A stretch of 64,000 nt of DNA from Ancrocorticia sp052089425. GTDB taxonomy: Bacteria; Actinomycetota; Actinomycetes; Actinomycetales; Actinomycetaceae. Under the pieces are notes generated by a model, which saw nothing but the letters and a program-made list of their open reading frames with translations, searched no databases and was not told where the DNA came from. The DNA is taken from positions 1-64,000 of the forward strand of contig NZ_JBQCZW010000004.1 in the NCBI RefSeq assembly GCF_052089425.1, written 5' to 3'. The first letter of the stretch is position 1. The number at the start of each line of letters is the position of its first letter. Made by a program: the position numbers and the translations under genes. Positions 35,769 through 44,669 of the stretch are shown here, one piece after another.

Positions 35769-36108
35769 GGTCGTCCTTTCTCAGGCGCGCGTGTGCGCGC
35801 GTTTTGGTTCTTACATTGAACGGTTGCCCAATGCCCTGGTGCCTCACCGGCCACCCCTCTTTCGAGACCGTGGAAGCCGGGCCGCTGCGCTATGGAGCAC
35901 AACGGATTGGACACGCGAAGTCAGCCAGCTTGCGCTAGCTGCCCAACAAGCTTAGCTGAGCGGGTGAACTCCAGCTAGGCGAGAGACCACCAGAGAGGGT
36001 GTTGTTGGCAACAGTTCGCCGTGCCCACAGAAACGGTTCGTGTCATGCCCATCCACAGAAGTTGGCCCAAGAACAACGTGGGCTTGCGGGCTTTGGCACT
36101 CTTGGCTC
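35769..36108. other. Divergent intergenic region rpsB / M23 gene
   Basis: About 340 bp without a credible gene. The rpsB side holds its ribosome site and a short G/C hairpin (35785-35790 with 35795-35800, loop GTGT), so an S2 leader is likely. The rest should contain the rpsB and M23 promoters, but I see no clear -10/-35 pairs. Confidence 0.5.
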
Positions 36109-36726
36109 ATGAAAACTTCGATTGCTCTTGGAATGGCCGCCGTCCTTCTCACTTCCGCCGCGTGGCTGTGGGCTTCTCAGCCCTCGACTGAGAGCTCGGA
36201 GATTTCTGTGGGGGCGGGAGCCGCACAGCAGCCCCATAGCGGCCCCGCCCCCTTCTCACCCCGCGATGCGGCGGAGGATGACGAAACCCACCAGAAGGAT
36301 CCCAAGGTGGACGAGCCACGGTCAACCGAATTTTCTTGGCCGAGCGGATCCGAAGCCCCTGTCACCCGCGAATTCTCCAATCCTGAACATCGCTGGCAGC
36401 CCGGCCATCGCGGTGTTGATCTTGGAATGCGCGAGGGACAAGAGGTGCTCGCAGCAGGAACCGGCACAGTGGTGTACTCAGGACGGCTAAATGACCGAAA
36501 CGTGATCTCGATCGAGCATCACAACGGGTTACGAACAACGTACGAACCAGTAGCTCCCAGCGTCAAGAAGGGCGATTCGGTGGCACGTGGCCAACCCATA
36601 GGAACACTCGAAATCGGACACTTCGAGCATCTGTCCGTCCTTCATTGGGGCGCCAAGTACCCGGAAGATCGATACATTAATCCGCTGTCGCTGGTGAATT
36701 GGTCACCAATCCGCCTGTGGGAATAG
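36109..36726 (+). CDS. M23 family (LytM-like) cell-wall protein, degenerate active site
   Basis: A 205-residue protein with a signal peptide or anchor (residues 1-22), an acidic linker and a LytM/Gly-Gly endopeptidase domain from about 85. The first zinc pair is intact (H100 and D104 in HRGVDLG), but the usual HxH is reduced to VLHWG (Val177, His179), so peptidase activity is doubtful. Some actinobacterial homologues in this neighbourhood show a similar CLHWG form. The start is the ATG at 36109. It is convergent to xerC and stands next to rpsB, as in many actinobacteria. Confidence 0.85.
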   Translation: MKTSIALGMAAVLLTSAAWLWASQPSTESSEISVGAGAAQQPHSGPAPFSPRDAAEDDETHQKDPKVDEPRSTEFSWPSGSEAPVTREFSNPEHRWQPGHRGVDLGMREGQEVLAAGTGTVVYSGRLNDRNVISIEHHNGLRTTYEPVAPSVKKGDSVARGQPIGTLEIGHFEHLSVLHWGAKYPEDRYINPLSLVNWSPIRLWE

Positions 36727-36735
36727 ACGCGCTAG

Positions 36736-37662
36736 CTACGCCCGCGGGTGAGCCTGCGTAAAGCTCTTCCTCAGGCGTTCTGCACTCACGTGCGTGTAAC
36801 GCTGGGTTGTGGCAAGCGATTCGTGGCCAAGGATCTCCTGAACTGTCCGCAGATCCGAGCCGCCATCGAGAAGATGCGTGGCCGCCGAGTGGCGCAGATC
36901 ATGGGGGGAAATATCCGGCACACCGGCCTGAGCCGCGAGAGCGTGGACTCGTTCCCTCACCGTCCGTGGGTTGATTCTCGCCCCGCGGGCTCCTAGGAAC
37001 AGCGCCTTCTCAGATGCCCCTGTGCGAAGCAACTGGCTTCGGACCGCGAGGTAATCCATGATGGATCGGGCGGCAGGCACTCCATAGGGGACGATGCGTT
37101 CCTTGTCGCCCTTGCCGATCACACGAACCGTGGCATCCGGACGCAGCGAGGCCACATCTAGGGTGCACAATTCGCTCACTCTCAACCCGGCCGCGTACAA
37201 CAATTCCAGCATGGCCGAATCGCGAACATGAAGCGGATCATGGCTCCCGGCACGTTCATGCACATACCCAAGAAGCTGGCGCGCCTGGTCTTCAGTCAGA
37301 ACGTGCGGGAGTTCGTTGGAGGCGCGGGGAGCCTTCAGGCGGGCTGCCGCATCCGTATCCGTGTAGCCACTGCGATACAGCCACGACGAAAATGTCCGGA
37401 TCGCGGCTGAGTGGCGTGCCATGGACGAACGCGCTTCACCCTGACTAACGGCCGCGAGCCACGAGCGTACATCGTTCAAATCTAGCGGCGACAGATCCAA
37501 CGGAGCATCGGGATCTACCTGCACCGAGCTCGCAACGAATTCGCACAACGAACGAGCCTCATACATATAGGCCGTGATGGTGTTTCCAGACAGCCCACGC
37601 CTCAATCTCAGCTCCCGTTCGTACTGAGAAAGCAACTGCGAAATCACAACTCTTTCGGCCAC
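36736..37662 (-). CDS. xerC: Tyrosine recombinase XerC
   Basis: A 308-residue phage-integrase-type recombinase that resolves chromosome dimers at dif. Its catalytic set is complete: Arg161 (AAGLRVSEL), Lys184 (IGKGDKER), His254 and Arg257 (HDLRHSAATH), His280 and Tyr289 (LGHESLATTQRYTH). The N-terminal SAM-like core-binding domain is at 1-105. It lies in the usual actinobacterial xerC-dprA-comM-yraN line. There is no adjacent mobile element, so a housekeeping role is favoured. Confidence 0.92.
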   Translation of the reverse strand: MAERVVISQLLSQYERELRLRRGLSGNTITAYMYEARSLCEFVASSVQVDPDAPLDLSPLDLNDVRSWLAAVSQGEARSSMARHSAAIRTFSSWLYRSGYTDTDAAARLKAPRASNELPHVLTEDQARQLLGYVHERAGSHDPLHVRDSAMLELLYAAGLRVSELCTLDVASLRPDATVRVIGKGDKERIVPYGVPAARSIMDYLAVRSQLLRTGASEKALFLGARGARINPRTVRERVHALAAQAGVPDISPHDLRHSAATHLLDGGSDLRTVQEILGHESLATTQRYTHVSAERLRKSFTQAHPRA

Positions 37663-37681
37663 GTCACTAGCTTAGCCAGTT

Positions 37682-38839
37682 TTAGGCCCGGGTCTTGGCC
37701 AGCTGCCACTTTCCTTCGGTGGAGCGCGCACGCCCTTCCATCTCGAGTGAGCCGAGCCCTCGCATCGTTTCCTGAATACTCAATCCCGCGGTAGCGGCAA
37801 TCTTTTGGACGGAAGCGGGCCGAGAGACCGGAAGGGCGTCTTGAACGCGCAGAGAAAGGGGACTCTGGGGCCTACCACCAGCGCGTTCGGCGACGTCTAA
37901 TTCTGTCTGGACACCGCCGCGTATGGGGGTATAACCAAGAAGCTCAACGGCCTCGGCCACAGTGGTGACACACGTAGCATTTTCACGAAGAAGCCGGTGG
38001 CATCCCGCGGATCGCGCTGAGTTGATGGGCCCGGGAATGGCGCCAACCTCATGCCCAATTTCAAGGGCGTGCCGTGCCGTGTTGATGGCACCGGATCTAA
38101 ACGGAGCCTCAACAACAATGGTTGCCCGGGTCATGCCTGCGATGATCCTGTTTCGCGCGAGAAACCTGTGACGGTGCGGGGACGCTCCAAGAGGAACTTC
38201 GGAGACGAGCAAGCCACCAGATTCAAGAATGCTGGAGAAAAGACTGGCGTTGTGTGCCGGATACGGCCGATCCACGCCGCCTGCAAGAACCACGATTGTT
38301 TGGCCTGCAGCTGTGAGCGCTCCCTTGTGCGCGGCCGCGTCAATACCAAAAGCGCCACCGGAGACAACCGCAACGCCCAAACTGGTCAGTTCGTATGCGA
38401 AATCCGTAGCTATTCGTGTCCCATACTGCGAGGGATCGCGTGTCCCAACGATGGCGATACATGGTGCCGAAAGCGCTTCAATGTTCCCGCGAAACCACAA
38501 TCCAAGAGGGGTGCGCGGGCCCCAGTCAGACAGTCCGGACGGCCACAGTGGATCATCCGGCATGAGGAAGCCACCCGATATCTGGTCGAGGCCGCGCCGA
38601 TCCCGCTCAAAAGCAAATTCATCAAGGCGAGCCTTCCATCGTTTGCTCGCCCCCTGATATTCGCCTGAAACCTCCGTGGTTTTCACCTTGACTAGCCACT
38701 CGAGTGCGCCATGGTATCCCAGTTTCGCAATGAGTTTGCTTGCCTGAACATCTTCCGCTTCGGTGATCCGGGTCCACGCCATCGCTGCATCACGTTCACT
38801 CAGCGTGTGCATTGCTTGGGAACCTAGCTGTCCTGCCAT
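37682..38839 (-). CDS. dprA: DNA-processing protein DprA
   Basis: A protein of about 385 residues of the Smf/DprA family, which in competent bacteria loads RecA on incoming single-stranded DNA. The Rossmann core includes AIVGTRDPSQYGTRIATDFAYEL, VVSGGAFGIDAAAHKGAL, TIVVLAGGVDRPYP and GLLVSEVPLG. A C-terminal winged-helix segment ends near LGSLEMEGRA. The start ATG at 38839 falls 1 bp after the comM stop. Confidence 0.92.
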   Translation of the reverse strand: MAGQLGSQAMHTLSERDAAMAWTRITEAEDVQASKLIAKLGYHGALEWLVKVKTTEVSGEYQGASKRWKARLDEFAFERDRRGLDQISGGFLMPDDPLWPSGLSDWGPRTPLGLWFRGNIEALSAPCIAIVGTRDPSQYGTRIATDFAYELTSLGVAVVSGGAFGIDAAAHKGALTAAGQTIVVLAGGVDRPYPAHNASLFSSILESGGLLVSEVPLGASPHRHRFLARNRIIAGMTRATIVVEAPFRSGAINTARHALEIGHEVGAIPGPINSARSAGCHRLLRENATCVTTVAEAVELLGYTPIRGGVQTELDVAERAGGRPQSPLSLRVQDALPVSRPASVQKIAATAGLSIQETMRGLGSLEMEGRARSTEGKWQLAKTRA

Positions 38840-38840
38840 G

Positions 38841-40349
38841 TCATACACCCCGTCCGCGCAGTGCAAACGCTTCGTCTACATCCGCTTCTGCTGGAGCATC
38901 CCGGCCCGCGAGATCTGCGAGAGTCCATGCCACCCGCAACACTTTCGTGACCCCTCGCATGGACAGTTGGCCGGTAGCGAGCACGTTGTTCATGCGGTCG
39001 CTTGCTCGTTCCGGCAAGGTGGTGTTCTTTCGAAGCCAAGCCGTGGAGGCCTGAGCATTGTTGGCCCACGCTGTTCCTTCTAGCCTCGCGAGCATCCTCT
39101 CGTGAGCGCACGCTACCCGCTGTGCAACAATCCGCGACGGTTCCCCACCCACGTGTTCGGCAAGCTCGGCGCGCGAGAGGCGGTGAAGGACGATACTGAG
39201 ATCGAAACGGTCAATCATGGGCCCGCCGATACGCCGGAAGTAGTCCCGGCGCTCCCTCGGGCTGCACGTGCACTGGAGCGAATCCTCGTAAAACATGCCG
39301 CAACGGCACGGGTTTGCGGCGCCAATCAATTGAAACTCGGAGGGGAATCGGACGCTGTGCCTCGCACGATGGATGTCTATGTGGCCCTCTTCCATGGGTT
39401 GGCGGAGAGCCTGCAGCACGGAGCGAGAGAACTCAGGGAGCTCATCGAGGTAGAGGACGCCGTGATGAGCCCGAGAGATTGCACCAGGGCGCGGGACCGT
39501 CCCGCCCCCGATGAGGGCTGCCGCGCTCGCAGTGTGGTGCGGGCTACTGAGAGGCGGAACGAGCGATAAGTGCCCGTCAAACTCCCCCACAGCCGAGGCA
39601 ATGGAAGCCACCTCCACCGCTTGCGCCAGCGACAGGCAGGGAAGAATCCCCGGCAGGCAGCTGGCCAGCATCGATTTGCCGATGCCAGCGGAGCCCGTCA
39701 TGAGCAGGTGGTGCCCACCGGCCGCCGAGATTTCGAGTGCTCTGCGTGCCTCTTCTTGGCCGCGCACATCCTCGAAATCACACGAGACTGCGCTTTCCAC
39801 GTGCCGAGTGGGTTCCGCATCGGCAATGTCCGGAGCAGGAGCACAGGCGATTCCCGCATCTTGAGCCACCTCGCTCAGATGCCACAACGCAGAGACGTCG
39901 ATCTGCGCGAAGGAGGCCTCCTCGCGGCTGGCGTAGGGAACAACAAGATGTGCACCGGGCGTCTTTGCCAAGCTCAGCGCGGCCGGAAGGATCCCCCGAA
40001 CCGGACGTACCGAGCCGTCCAATCCAAGTTCTCCAATCCACACCACATTGTCATCGGCCCGCCACGAGGACATCGCCGCAATGATGGCCACCGCAATCCC
40101 CAAATCGAAGCCCGTTCCGGACTTCGGGGTGTCGGCTGGCGACAGATTGACGGTGACGCGTGCGGTCGGAAATCCGATTCCCGCCGCCGCAAACGCGGCC
40201 CGAATACGTTCCCGGGACTCTGAGACAGCCGCGTCCGGCAGCCCGACAATCGTAAAAGCTGGTAAGCCCCGCAACAGAGCCACCTCGATTCGGACAGCGT
40301 GACCCTCAACTCCAACCACCGATATGGCCTGTGCAATCCCCAGTTTCAT
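38841..40349 (-). CDS. comM: YifB/ComM family Mg-chelatase-like AAA ATPase
   Basis: A protein of about 502 residues with an N-terminal Lon-protease-like fold (LPAFTIVGLPDAAVSESRERIRAA), an AAA+ module with Walker A SAGIGKSML near 228 and the downstream VLYLDELPEF Walker B. The C-terminal domain contains RAWTL-like VLRVAWTLADL. In competent bacteria ComM is a branch-migration helicase. The ATG overlaps the yraN stop (ATGA), with GAGGGTG upstream. Confidence 0.9.
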   Translation of the reverse strand: MKLGIAQAISVVGVEGHAVRIEVALLRGLPAFTIVGLPDAAVSESRERIRAAFAAAGIGFPTARVTVNLSPADTPKSGTGFDLGIAVAIIAAMSSWRADDNVVWIGELGLDGSVRPVRGILPAALSLAKTPGAHLVVPYASREEASFAQIDVSALWHLSEVAQDAGIACAPAPDIADAEPTRHVESAVSCDFEDVRGQEEARRALEISAAGGHHLLMTGSAGIGKSMLASCLPGILPCLSLAQAVEVASIASAVGEFDGHLSLVPPLSSPHHTASAAALIGGGTVPRPGAISRAHHGVLYLDELPEFSRSVLQALRQPMEEGHIDIHRARHSVRFPSEFQLIGAANPCRCGMFYEDSLQCTCSPRERRDYFRRIGGPMIDRFDLSIVLHRLSRAELAEHVGGEPSRIVAQRVACAHERMLARLEGTAWANNAQASTAWLRKNTTLPERASDRMNNVLATGQLSMRGVTKVLRVAWTLADLAGRDAPAEADVDEAFALRGRGV

Positions 40350-40816
40350 GCCACACCCTCGATATGACACAGGTTCCACAGATCCTCGTCCCCCACCGTG
40401 ATCGCGATGACGTCAATATCCAGTTGTTCCGCCCGCTGGTTGTGCGTTGATACCCAGATGCCAAGGAGGCGGCGGAGCCTCGCAAGCTTGGTTCGCGAGA
40501 CGGATTCGATGGCGGGAACGCTGCCTCGCTCACGGCGGGTCTTCACCTCACACGCGATAATCGATTGACGCGCCGGATCATGACATACCAGATCGATTTC
40601 TCCGCTCCGGCACCGCCAGTTGCGCGACAACACACAGATCCCTCGCGCACTCAGGTGCCGGCAGGCAATCTCTTCTCCCCATGCCCCTAACTCCCGCGCG
40701 GTGGCCGTTGGACTCAAAACGGGAGGATCCCAATCACTGCCAAGATCGATGTGTTCCGCCCGGTGAGAAGGGCGAAGAATATGAGGGGTCAGGGCCGCCG
40801 AATGTGTTGTATCCAT
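40346..40816 (-). CDS. yraN: YraN family (UPF0102) endonuclease-like protein
   Basis: A protein of about 156 residues. The family core is ELGAWGEEIACRHL, RNWRCRSGEIDLVCHD, IACEVKTRR and the E/D-ExK-like nuclease motif near 90-100. It stands ahead of comM as in most actinobacteria. The start is uncertain: the ATG at 40816 lacks a good ribosome site and longer in-frame forms up to 40942 exist. Its biochemical role is not established, though the fold is that of restriction-like nucleases. Confidence 0.8.
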   Translation of the reverse strand: MDTTHSAALTPHILRPSHRAEHIDLGSDWDPPVLSPTATARELGAWGEEIACRHLSARGICVLSRNWRCRSGEIDLVCHDPARQSIIACEVKTRRERGSVPAIESVSRTKLARLRRLLGIWVSTHNQRAEQLDIDVIAITVGDEDLWNLCHIEGVA

Positions 40817-40962
40817 GGCAACAGTGAAACGCAGTTGGGCACGTTGCTGGCATCCCCGCGTAGGACCTGTGGACAAACTGCCCGCGAAGTGAACCTGTGG
40901 AAACCGCGAGGGCGAACCTGCTGAATGGCGCGAGACGCGCATCCCTCGTGGAATAGTGAGAA

Positions 40963-41337
40963 CTACGTGGTCGAATAGCCCAAGTCAGTGCCAAACTCAT
41001 CAAGGAGCTTCTCAAGCGTCACAATCAGTTCGGGTAGCGCCTCAGTTGCAGCCTGCCAGACCACTCGATCGTTGATAACAAGGTATCCGTGAGCCAGGAC
41101 GTTTCTCATGCTGATGATTCGGTGAATGTTTGGGATACGTTCCGCCAGCTCGGGATCTGCCTGGCGTAGTTTGCTGAGAGCCTCACCAATGAGTTCCATT
41201 TGGCGTTCGGTCGCCCAAGCGATGGGTCCGCCTTCGAGATAGGTCAGCAGAGATGCGTCGCCGACGGCAATCTGGGCATTGTGTGCGAACTCCCGTGCGT
41301 CCCAGAGTAGGCCAGCAATTTCTGATTCAGGCCGCAT
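40963..41337 (-). CDS. hepT: HepT-family ribonuclease toxin
   Basis: A 124-residue DUF86/HEPN protein. The HEPN RNase motif Rx4HxY is exact: Arg78, His83 and Tyr85 in RNVLAHGY. The rest is helical, as expected. Paired MNT proteins are known to inactivate HepT by AMPylating the motif tyrosine. It starts 11 bp inside the end of mntA, so the pair is translationally coupled and both lie on the minus strand between yraN and the M20 hydrolase. Confidence 0.88.
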   Translation of the reverse strand: MRPESEIAGLLWDAREFAHNAQIAVGDASLLTYLEGGPIAWATERQMELIGEALSKLRQADPELAERIPNIHRIISMRNVLAHGYLVINDRVVWQAATEALPELIVTLEKLLDEFGTDLGYSTT

Positions 41338-41632
41338 AAAGATCCTGTGCGCTTCCGAAGGCTGATGCCTTGAAATAAGGATTGCGTACAGCGCTAGCGT
41401 CAACGAGGTCAACGCTACGGCCGACGATTCGTTCCAGCTCTTCTTTCAAATCGAAGAAGTCGGCAAAGAGGTTGTCATTGTCAGGATTAAAGTCTACGAG
41501 AAAGTCGACATCGCTGGTGGCGGGATCGAAGCGGTTGCTCACAGCTGAGCCAAACACTCGTAGACGTTCAACATCAAACTGTTGGCAGGCGCGGCGGATT
41601 GCCTCCAAGTCAAGCGTCGGCCCAGTAGTCAT
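41327..41632 (-). CDS. mntA: MntA-family nucleotidyltransferase antitoxin
   Basis: A 101-residue minimal nucleotidyltransferase. The GS..DxD active site is present with Gly28-Ser29 and Asp41/Asp43 (RVFGSAVSNRFDPATSDVDF). The spacing between GS and the first Asp is 11 residues, as in a subset of MNT proteins. As antitoxin it would AMPylate HepT. It is the first gene of the pair and overlaps hepT. Confidence 0.87.
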   Translation of the reverse strand: MTTGPTLDLEAIRRACQQFDVERLRVFGSAVSNRFDPATSDVDFLVDFNPDNDNLFADFFDLKEELERIVGRSVDLVDASAVRNPYFKASAFGSAQDLYAA

Positions 41633-41749
41633 GGACCCATTGTCTCAGAGAAAGTGCTTCGGGTGTTGAAATTCGACGTCATCAAAACCCCAGAAATCAT
41701 CAGAATCAGCCGGTATTCGTTAGTAGTAAGGCGCTAAACTGGACCCATG

Positions 41750-41773
41750 AGTTCCGCAGGATCATGCGGAACT
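41750..41773 (+). promoter_or_regulatory. Structured leader of the M20 hydrolase gene
   Basis: A perfect 9-bp stem (41750-41758 with 41765-41773, loop ggatca) lies about 60 bp before the gene start. Flanking bases GGAC near 41741 and GTCC near 41809 could close an outer stem, so the leader may be a folded RNA or an operator. I match it to no known riboswitch. Confidence 0.35.
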
Positions 41774-41832
41774 GCACCAAAATCGGGGCTAGGTACCGAG
41801 GGTTCGGAGTCCATCGAAAACGCGAGGTTCAG

Positions 41833-43041
41833 ATGAGCAATTTTGACGAAAAAGCCTATTTGGCAATGATCATGGAGGCCTACTTTCCGATCGGTACAGA
41901 TCCGGCCGGTGGCGTGACCCGGCTGGGATACGGCTGCGTGGAGGACGAGATGCATGCGGGCGCCACCGCGATTGCGACCGATGAAGGCTACGTGATTGAA
42001 ACCGATTCGGTGGGTAACCTCTTCTTCTCCCTGGCCCCACTTGACGAGTACTATCTGGTTGCTTCACATCTGGACTCCGTACGCAACGGTGGCCGCTTCG
42101 ATGGAATCATCGGCGTTGCCTCCGCCATGCTTTTGCTCAAGATGGTCAAGGAACAAGGCTTAGATATGCCCATTAAGGTGGGGATCTTCCGGTGCGAGGA
42201 ATCCACCAACTTCCTCAAGGCCACCTTGGGAAGCTCGCTCATCACCGGCAAATTCAACGAGTCCGACTTCACCCGCCTTTCTTCGCGCGCCGGCCAGAGC
42301 CTCAAAGAAGTCTTCAACGAACGAGGGCACTCGCTAGAGCTCGAAACGATTCAAGGCGCCAAGAAGTACCTAGAGTTACACATTGAACAGGGCCGGCTGT
42401 TGGAGGCCAAGGGACTGCACATCGGAATTGTCACCTCGATTGCCGGGAACAACCGGTTGGAGGTCAAGCTAGAGGGCTTGGCCGAACATTCCGGCGCCAC
42501 TCCCATGTCCATTCGGCAAGATGCCCTGTGCGCCGCATCCGAGATTATTCTGGCGGTTGAGGACATCGCAGCGTCCGATCCCGCGGGAACCTCAGTGGGC
42601 ACGGTGGGATTCCTAGAGATCGAACCAAACTCCCTCAACGTGATCCCTGGCGCCGTCCATATGACGATCGATCTTCGCGATGGCGATAATGATCGAATTG
42701 CACAGATGCGCACCGAGGTTGACGCCGCCATCGAGCGTATCTGTGGCGCACGGTCGGTCACCGCAGACGTCTCATTGGTCTCCAGTTCTCCGGCCGTTAC
42801 CCTCCATCCCAGAGTGATTCACGGACTGGGGAAAGCGTCAGAAGAGCTCGGAGTTCCTTTCCAAGAGATGCCGAGCGGCGCCGGCCATGACGCCATGAAT
42901 TTCGCTGATCTGTGCCCCACCGGCATGGTGTTCATCCCCTGCGAGAAAGGGATCAGCCACAACCCTAACGAGAAGGCGGATTACGCCGATGCGGTTCTTG
43001 GAACGCGAATCATGCTCCGTTACCTGCAAGAGGACGAGTAG
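41833..43041 (+). CDS. M20 zinc hydrolase, hydantoinase/carbamoylase (AmaB/HyuC) type
   Basis: A 402-residue amidohydrolase related to N-carbamoyl amino-acid and allantoate amidohydrolases. The metal motifs are VASHLDSVRNGGRFDG, FRCEESTNF with the catalytic acid, ELHIEQG and the terminal GISHNPNEKADYADAV. The dimerisation lid domain contains LEGLAEHSGATPM. The substrate is uncertain: an N-carbamoyl amino acid, a ureide or an N-acyl amino acid. ATG 41833 follows GAGGTTCAG. It is convergent to dcuC. Confidence 0.85.
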   Translation: MSNFDEKAYLAMIMEAYFPIGTDPAGGVTRLGYGCVEDEMHAGATAIATDEGYVIETDSVGNLFFSLAPLDEYYLVASHLDSVRNGGRFDGIIGVASAMLLLKMVKEQGLDMPIKVGIFRCEESTNFLKATLGSSLITGKFNESDFTRLSSRAGQSLKEVFNERGHSLELETIQGAKKYLELHIEQGRLLEAKGLHIGIVTSIAGNNRLEVKLEGLAEHSGATPMSIRQDALCAASEIILAVEDIAASDPAGTSVGTVGFLEIEPNSLNVIPGAVHMTIDLRDGDNDRIAQMRTEVDAAIERICGARSVTADVSLVSSSPAVTLHPRVIHGLGKASEELGVPFQEMPSGAGHDAMNFADLCPTGMVFIPCEKGISHNPNEKADYADAVLGTRIMLRYLQEDE

Positions 43042-43059
43042 CTGATTCAGCACTGACAC

Positions 43060-43112
43060 CGCACCACGAGCTTCACCGTGTCACATGCACAACGAATGGG
43101 GCTCGCGGTGCG
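43060..43112. terminator. Possible hairpin between converging M20 hydrolase and dcuC
   Basis: A 12-bp stem with one mismatch (43060-43071 with 43101-43112) encloses a 29-nt loop. It lies between two converging genes, but the loop is long and there is no T-run. Confidence 0.35.
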
Positions 43113-43154
43113 TTCGTCGTCGTCGAACCAAAAACTACTCGACGGGTAAGAGGT

Positions 43155-44669
43155 TTAGTGGAAGATAAATCCACAGGCCATCATCGTCAACCAGCCAACC
43201 AACATGACCGGGATGGTGCGCTTGACAACATCAATCGGGTTCACGCCCGCCATACCCGAAACAACGATCACCACGCCGGCGATCGGAGACATCGAGCGGC
43301 CGATGCCCGAAGACAGCTCCATAGGCAGCGCAAGGTTGACCGTTGGCTGCCCCACCGAGGAGGCGACCTGCGGCGATAGCGGCCCGAAGGCGAGCCACGC
43401 GGCGTTGCCGGAGCCCGTGACAATCGCAGCGCCCAGAATAACGAGGGACAGCACAATAGCCATCCCCATCAATCCAAAGTTGGCATCCTGAGCCGCGTTA
43501 ATGACGGTATCGATGAACCCAATTTGAATGAGACCCTCGGCGAACAACTGACCCGCGATAACAAGGGAGACAACGTTCGCCAGCTGGCGGCCCATACCTT
43601 CGAAGAAGATCTTGAGGCTCTGAAGGCCCTCGGACAGGCTGCGTAGCCGGATCGTCTCGCAGATCAGCGAGAAAATGGTGCACACGAGCATCGCGGTCAC
43701 AACATCCATCGTCACAGAGCTGATGACGAACTCCGAGAAGATGATGACCAGAATCAGTGGCAGAACCGGCATGATCGCATACCACTTGGGGGCTTGGAGC
43801 TCCTCCACATCGGATTTCTCAGCGCTGGCAGCCCCGTCTTCAGCCTTCATGAGGGACTTCACGTCAATGGTGGATGCCGGTGGCAGCTCCTCGCCCGCAG
43901 CCTTGAGCTCGCGGCGCCGGTTCTCCTCCGTAATGGCCGCCTTGACCATGGCGGTGCTGGAGCCCACTGGCACGTGAATCTCTGTGCCTGGCATCGTGTC
44001 TTGACGCTTATCAAACAGGTACTGGACAACGCCGTGCATGACGGCGATGACCAGAACGGTGACGAGGACAACCGGACCTTGGAAGCTGATGAAGAATACC
44101 TGAACCGACATGTCAGACAGATCTGCCGCAAGAATGGAGTTCGCTGAGGAGGGGCCGATATCCAAACAGGACGCCGTGGCGATCACGCCGGCGGCCGACA
44201 ACCGAGAAATCCCGATCGAGATCAGGAGCGGATACACGGTCACCATCAGCAACATAGCAAGGCCGGCTGCCGAAGGAATCACGATGCACAGCGCCTGACC
44301 CACAACGTAGGTCAGCGCCAGAATCAGGTATGGCTTCTTCACCTTCTGCAGCGGCTTTGCTGCAATTTCAACCAGAGCGCTGGAGGCGCCGATCTTCTCC
44401 ATGTAGAGGGCGAATCCGCCCACAGCCATGATCGTCATTCCCAGGCCAGAGAACGTATCGGCCATGGTGATGCGAATAAGATCGAAGGCGTCCAACCACG
44501 CTGAACCGGTGGTGGTTTCCGCGTCGAGTAGCTCAGCATCTTGGAGCGGGATCGACAAAAAGATCATGACCAAGCCGGAGGCAAGCAACACTGCTTGCGG
44601 GTAGTACCGCTTGAGCACCATGTAGGCCGTGATGCCAATCATCACCAAGCCAATAATTACCGAAACCAT
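43155..44669 (-). CDS. dcuC: C4-dicarboxylate carrier, DcuC family
   Basis: A 504-residue protein with about 12 TM segments and a cytoplasmic loop of about 70 residues near 245-310 that is charged and Glu/Lys-rich. Family features are GGFALYMEKIGASSAL, CIVIPSAAGLAMLLM, ASCLDIGPSS and LPMELSSGIGRSMSPIAGVV. DcuC carriers mediate C4-dicarboxylate exchange or export, for example succinate efflux. The substrate is inferred only. Both neighbours are M20 amidohydrolases, so an amide-derived acid is also possible. The ATG has AGGAGGAATCA upstream. Confidence 0.85.
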   Translation of the reverse strand: MVSVIIGLVMIGITAYMVLKRYYPQAVLLASGLVMIFLSIPLQDAELLDAETTTGSAWLDAFDLIRITMADTFSGLGMTIMAVGGFALYMEKIGASSALVEIAAKPLQKVKKPYLILALTYVVGQALCIVIPSAAGLAMLLMVTVYPLLISIGISRLSAAGVIATASCLDIGPSSANSILAADLSDMSVQVFFISFQGPVVLVTVLVIAVMHGVVQYLFDKRQDTMPGTEIHVPVGSSTAMVKAAITEENRRRELKAAGEELPPASTIDVKSLMKAEDGAASAEKSDVEELQAPKWYAIMPVLPLILVIIFSEFVISSVTMDVVTAMLVCTIFSLICETIRLRSLSEGLQSLKIFFEGMGRQLANVVSLVIAGQLFAEGLIQIGFIDTVINAAQDANFGLMGMAIVLSLVILGAAIVTGSGNAAWLAFGPLSPQVASSVGQPTVNLALPMELSSGIGRSMSPIAGVVIVVSGMAGVNPIDVVKRTIPVMLVGWLTMMACGFIFH

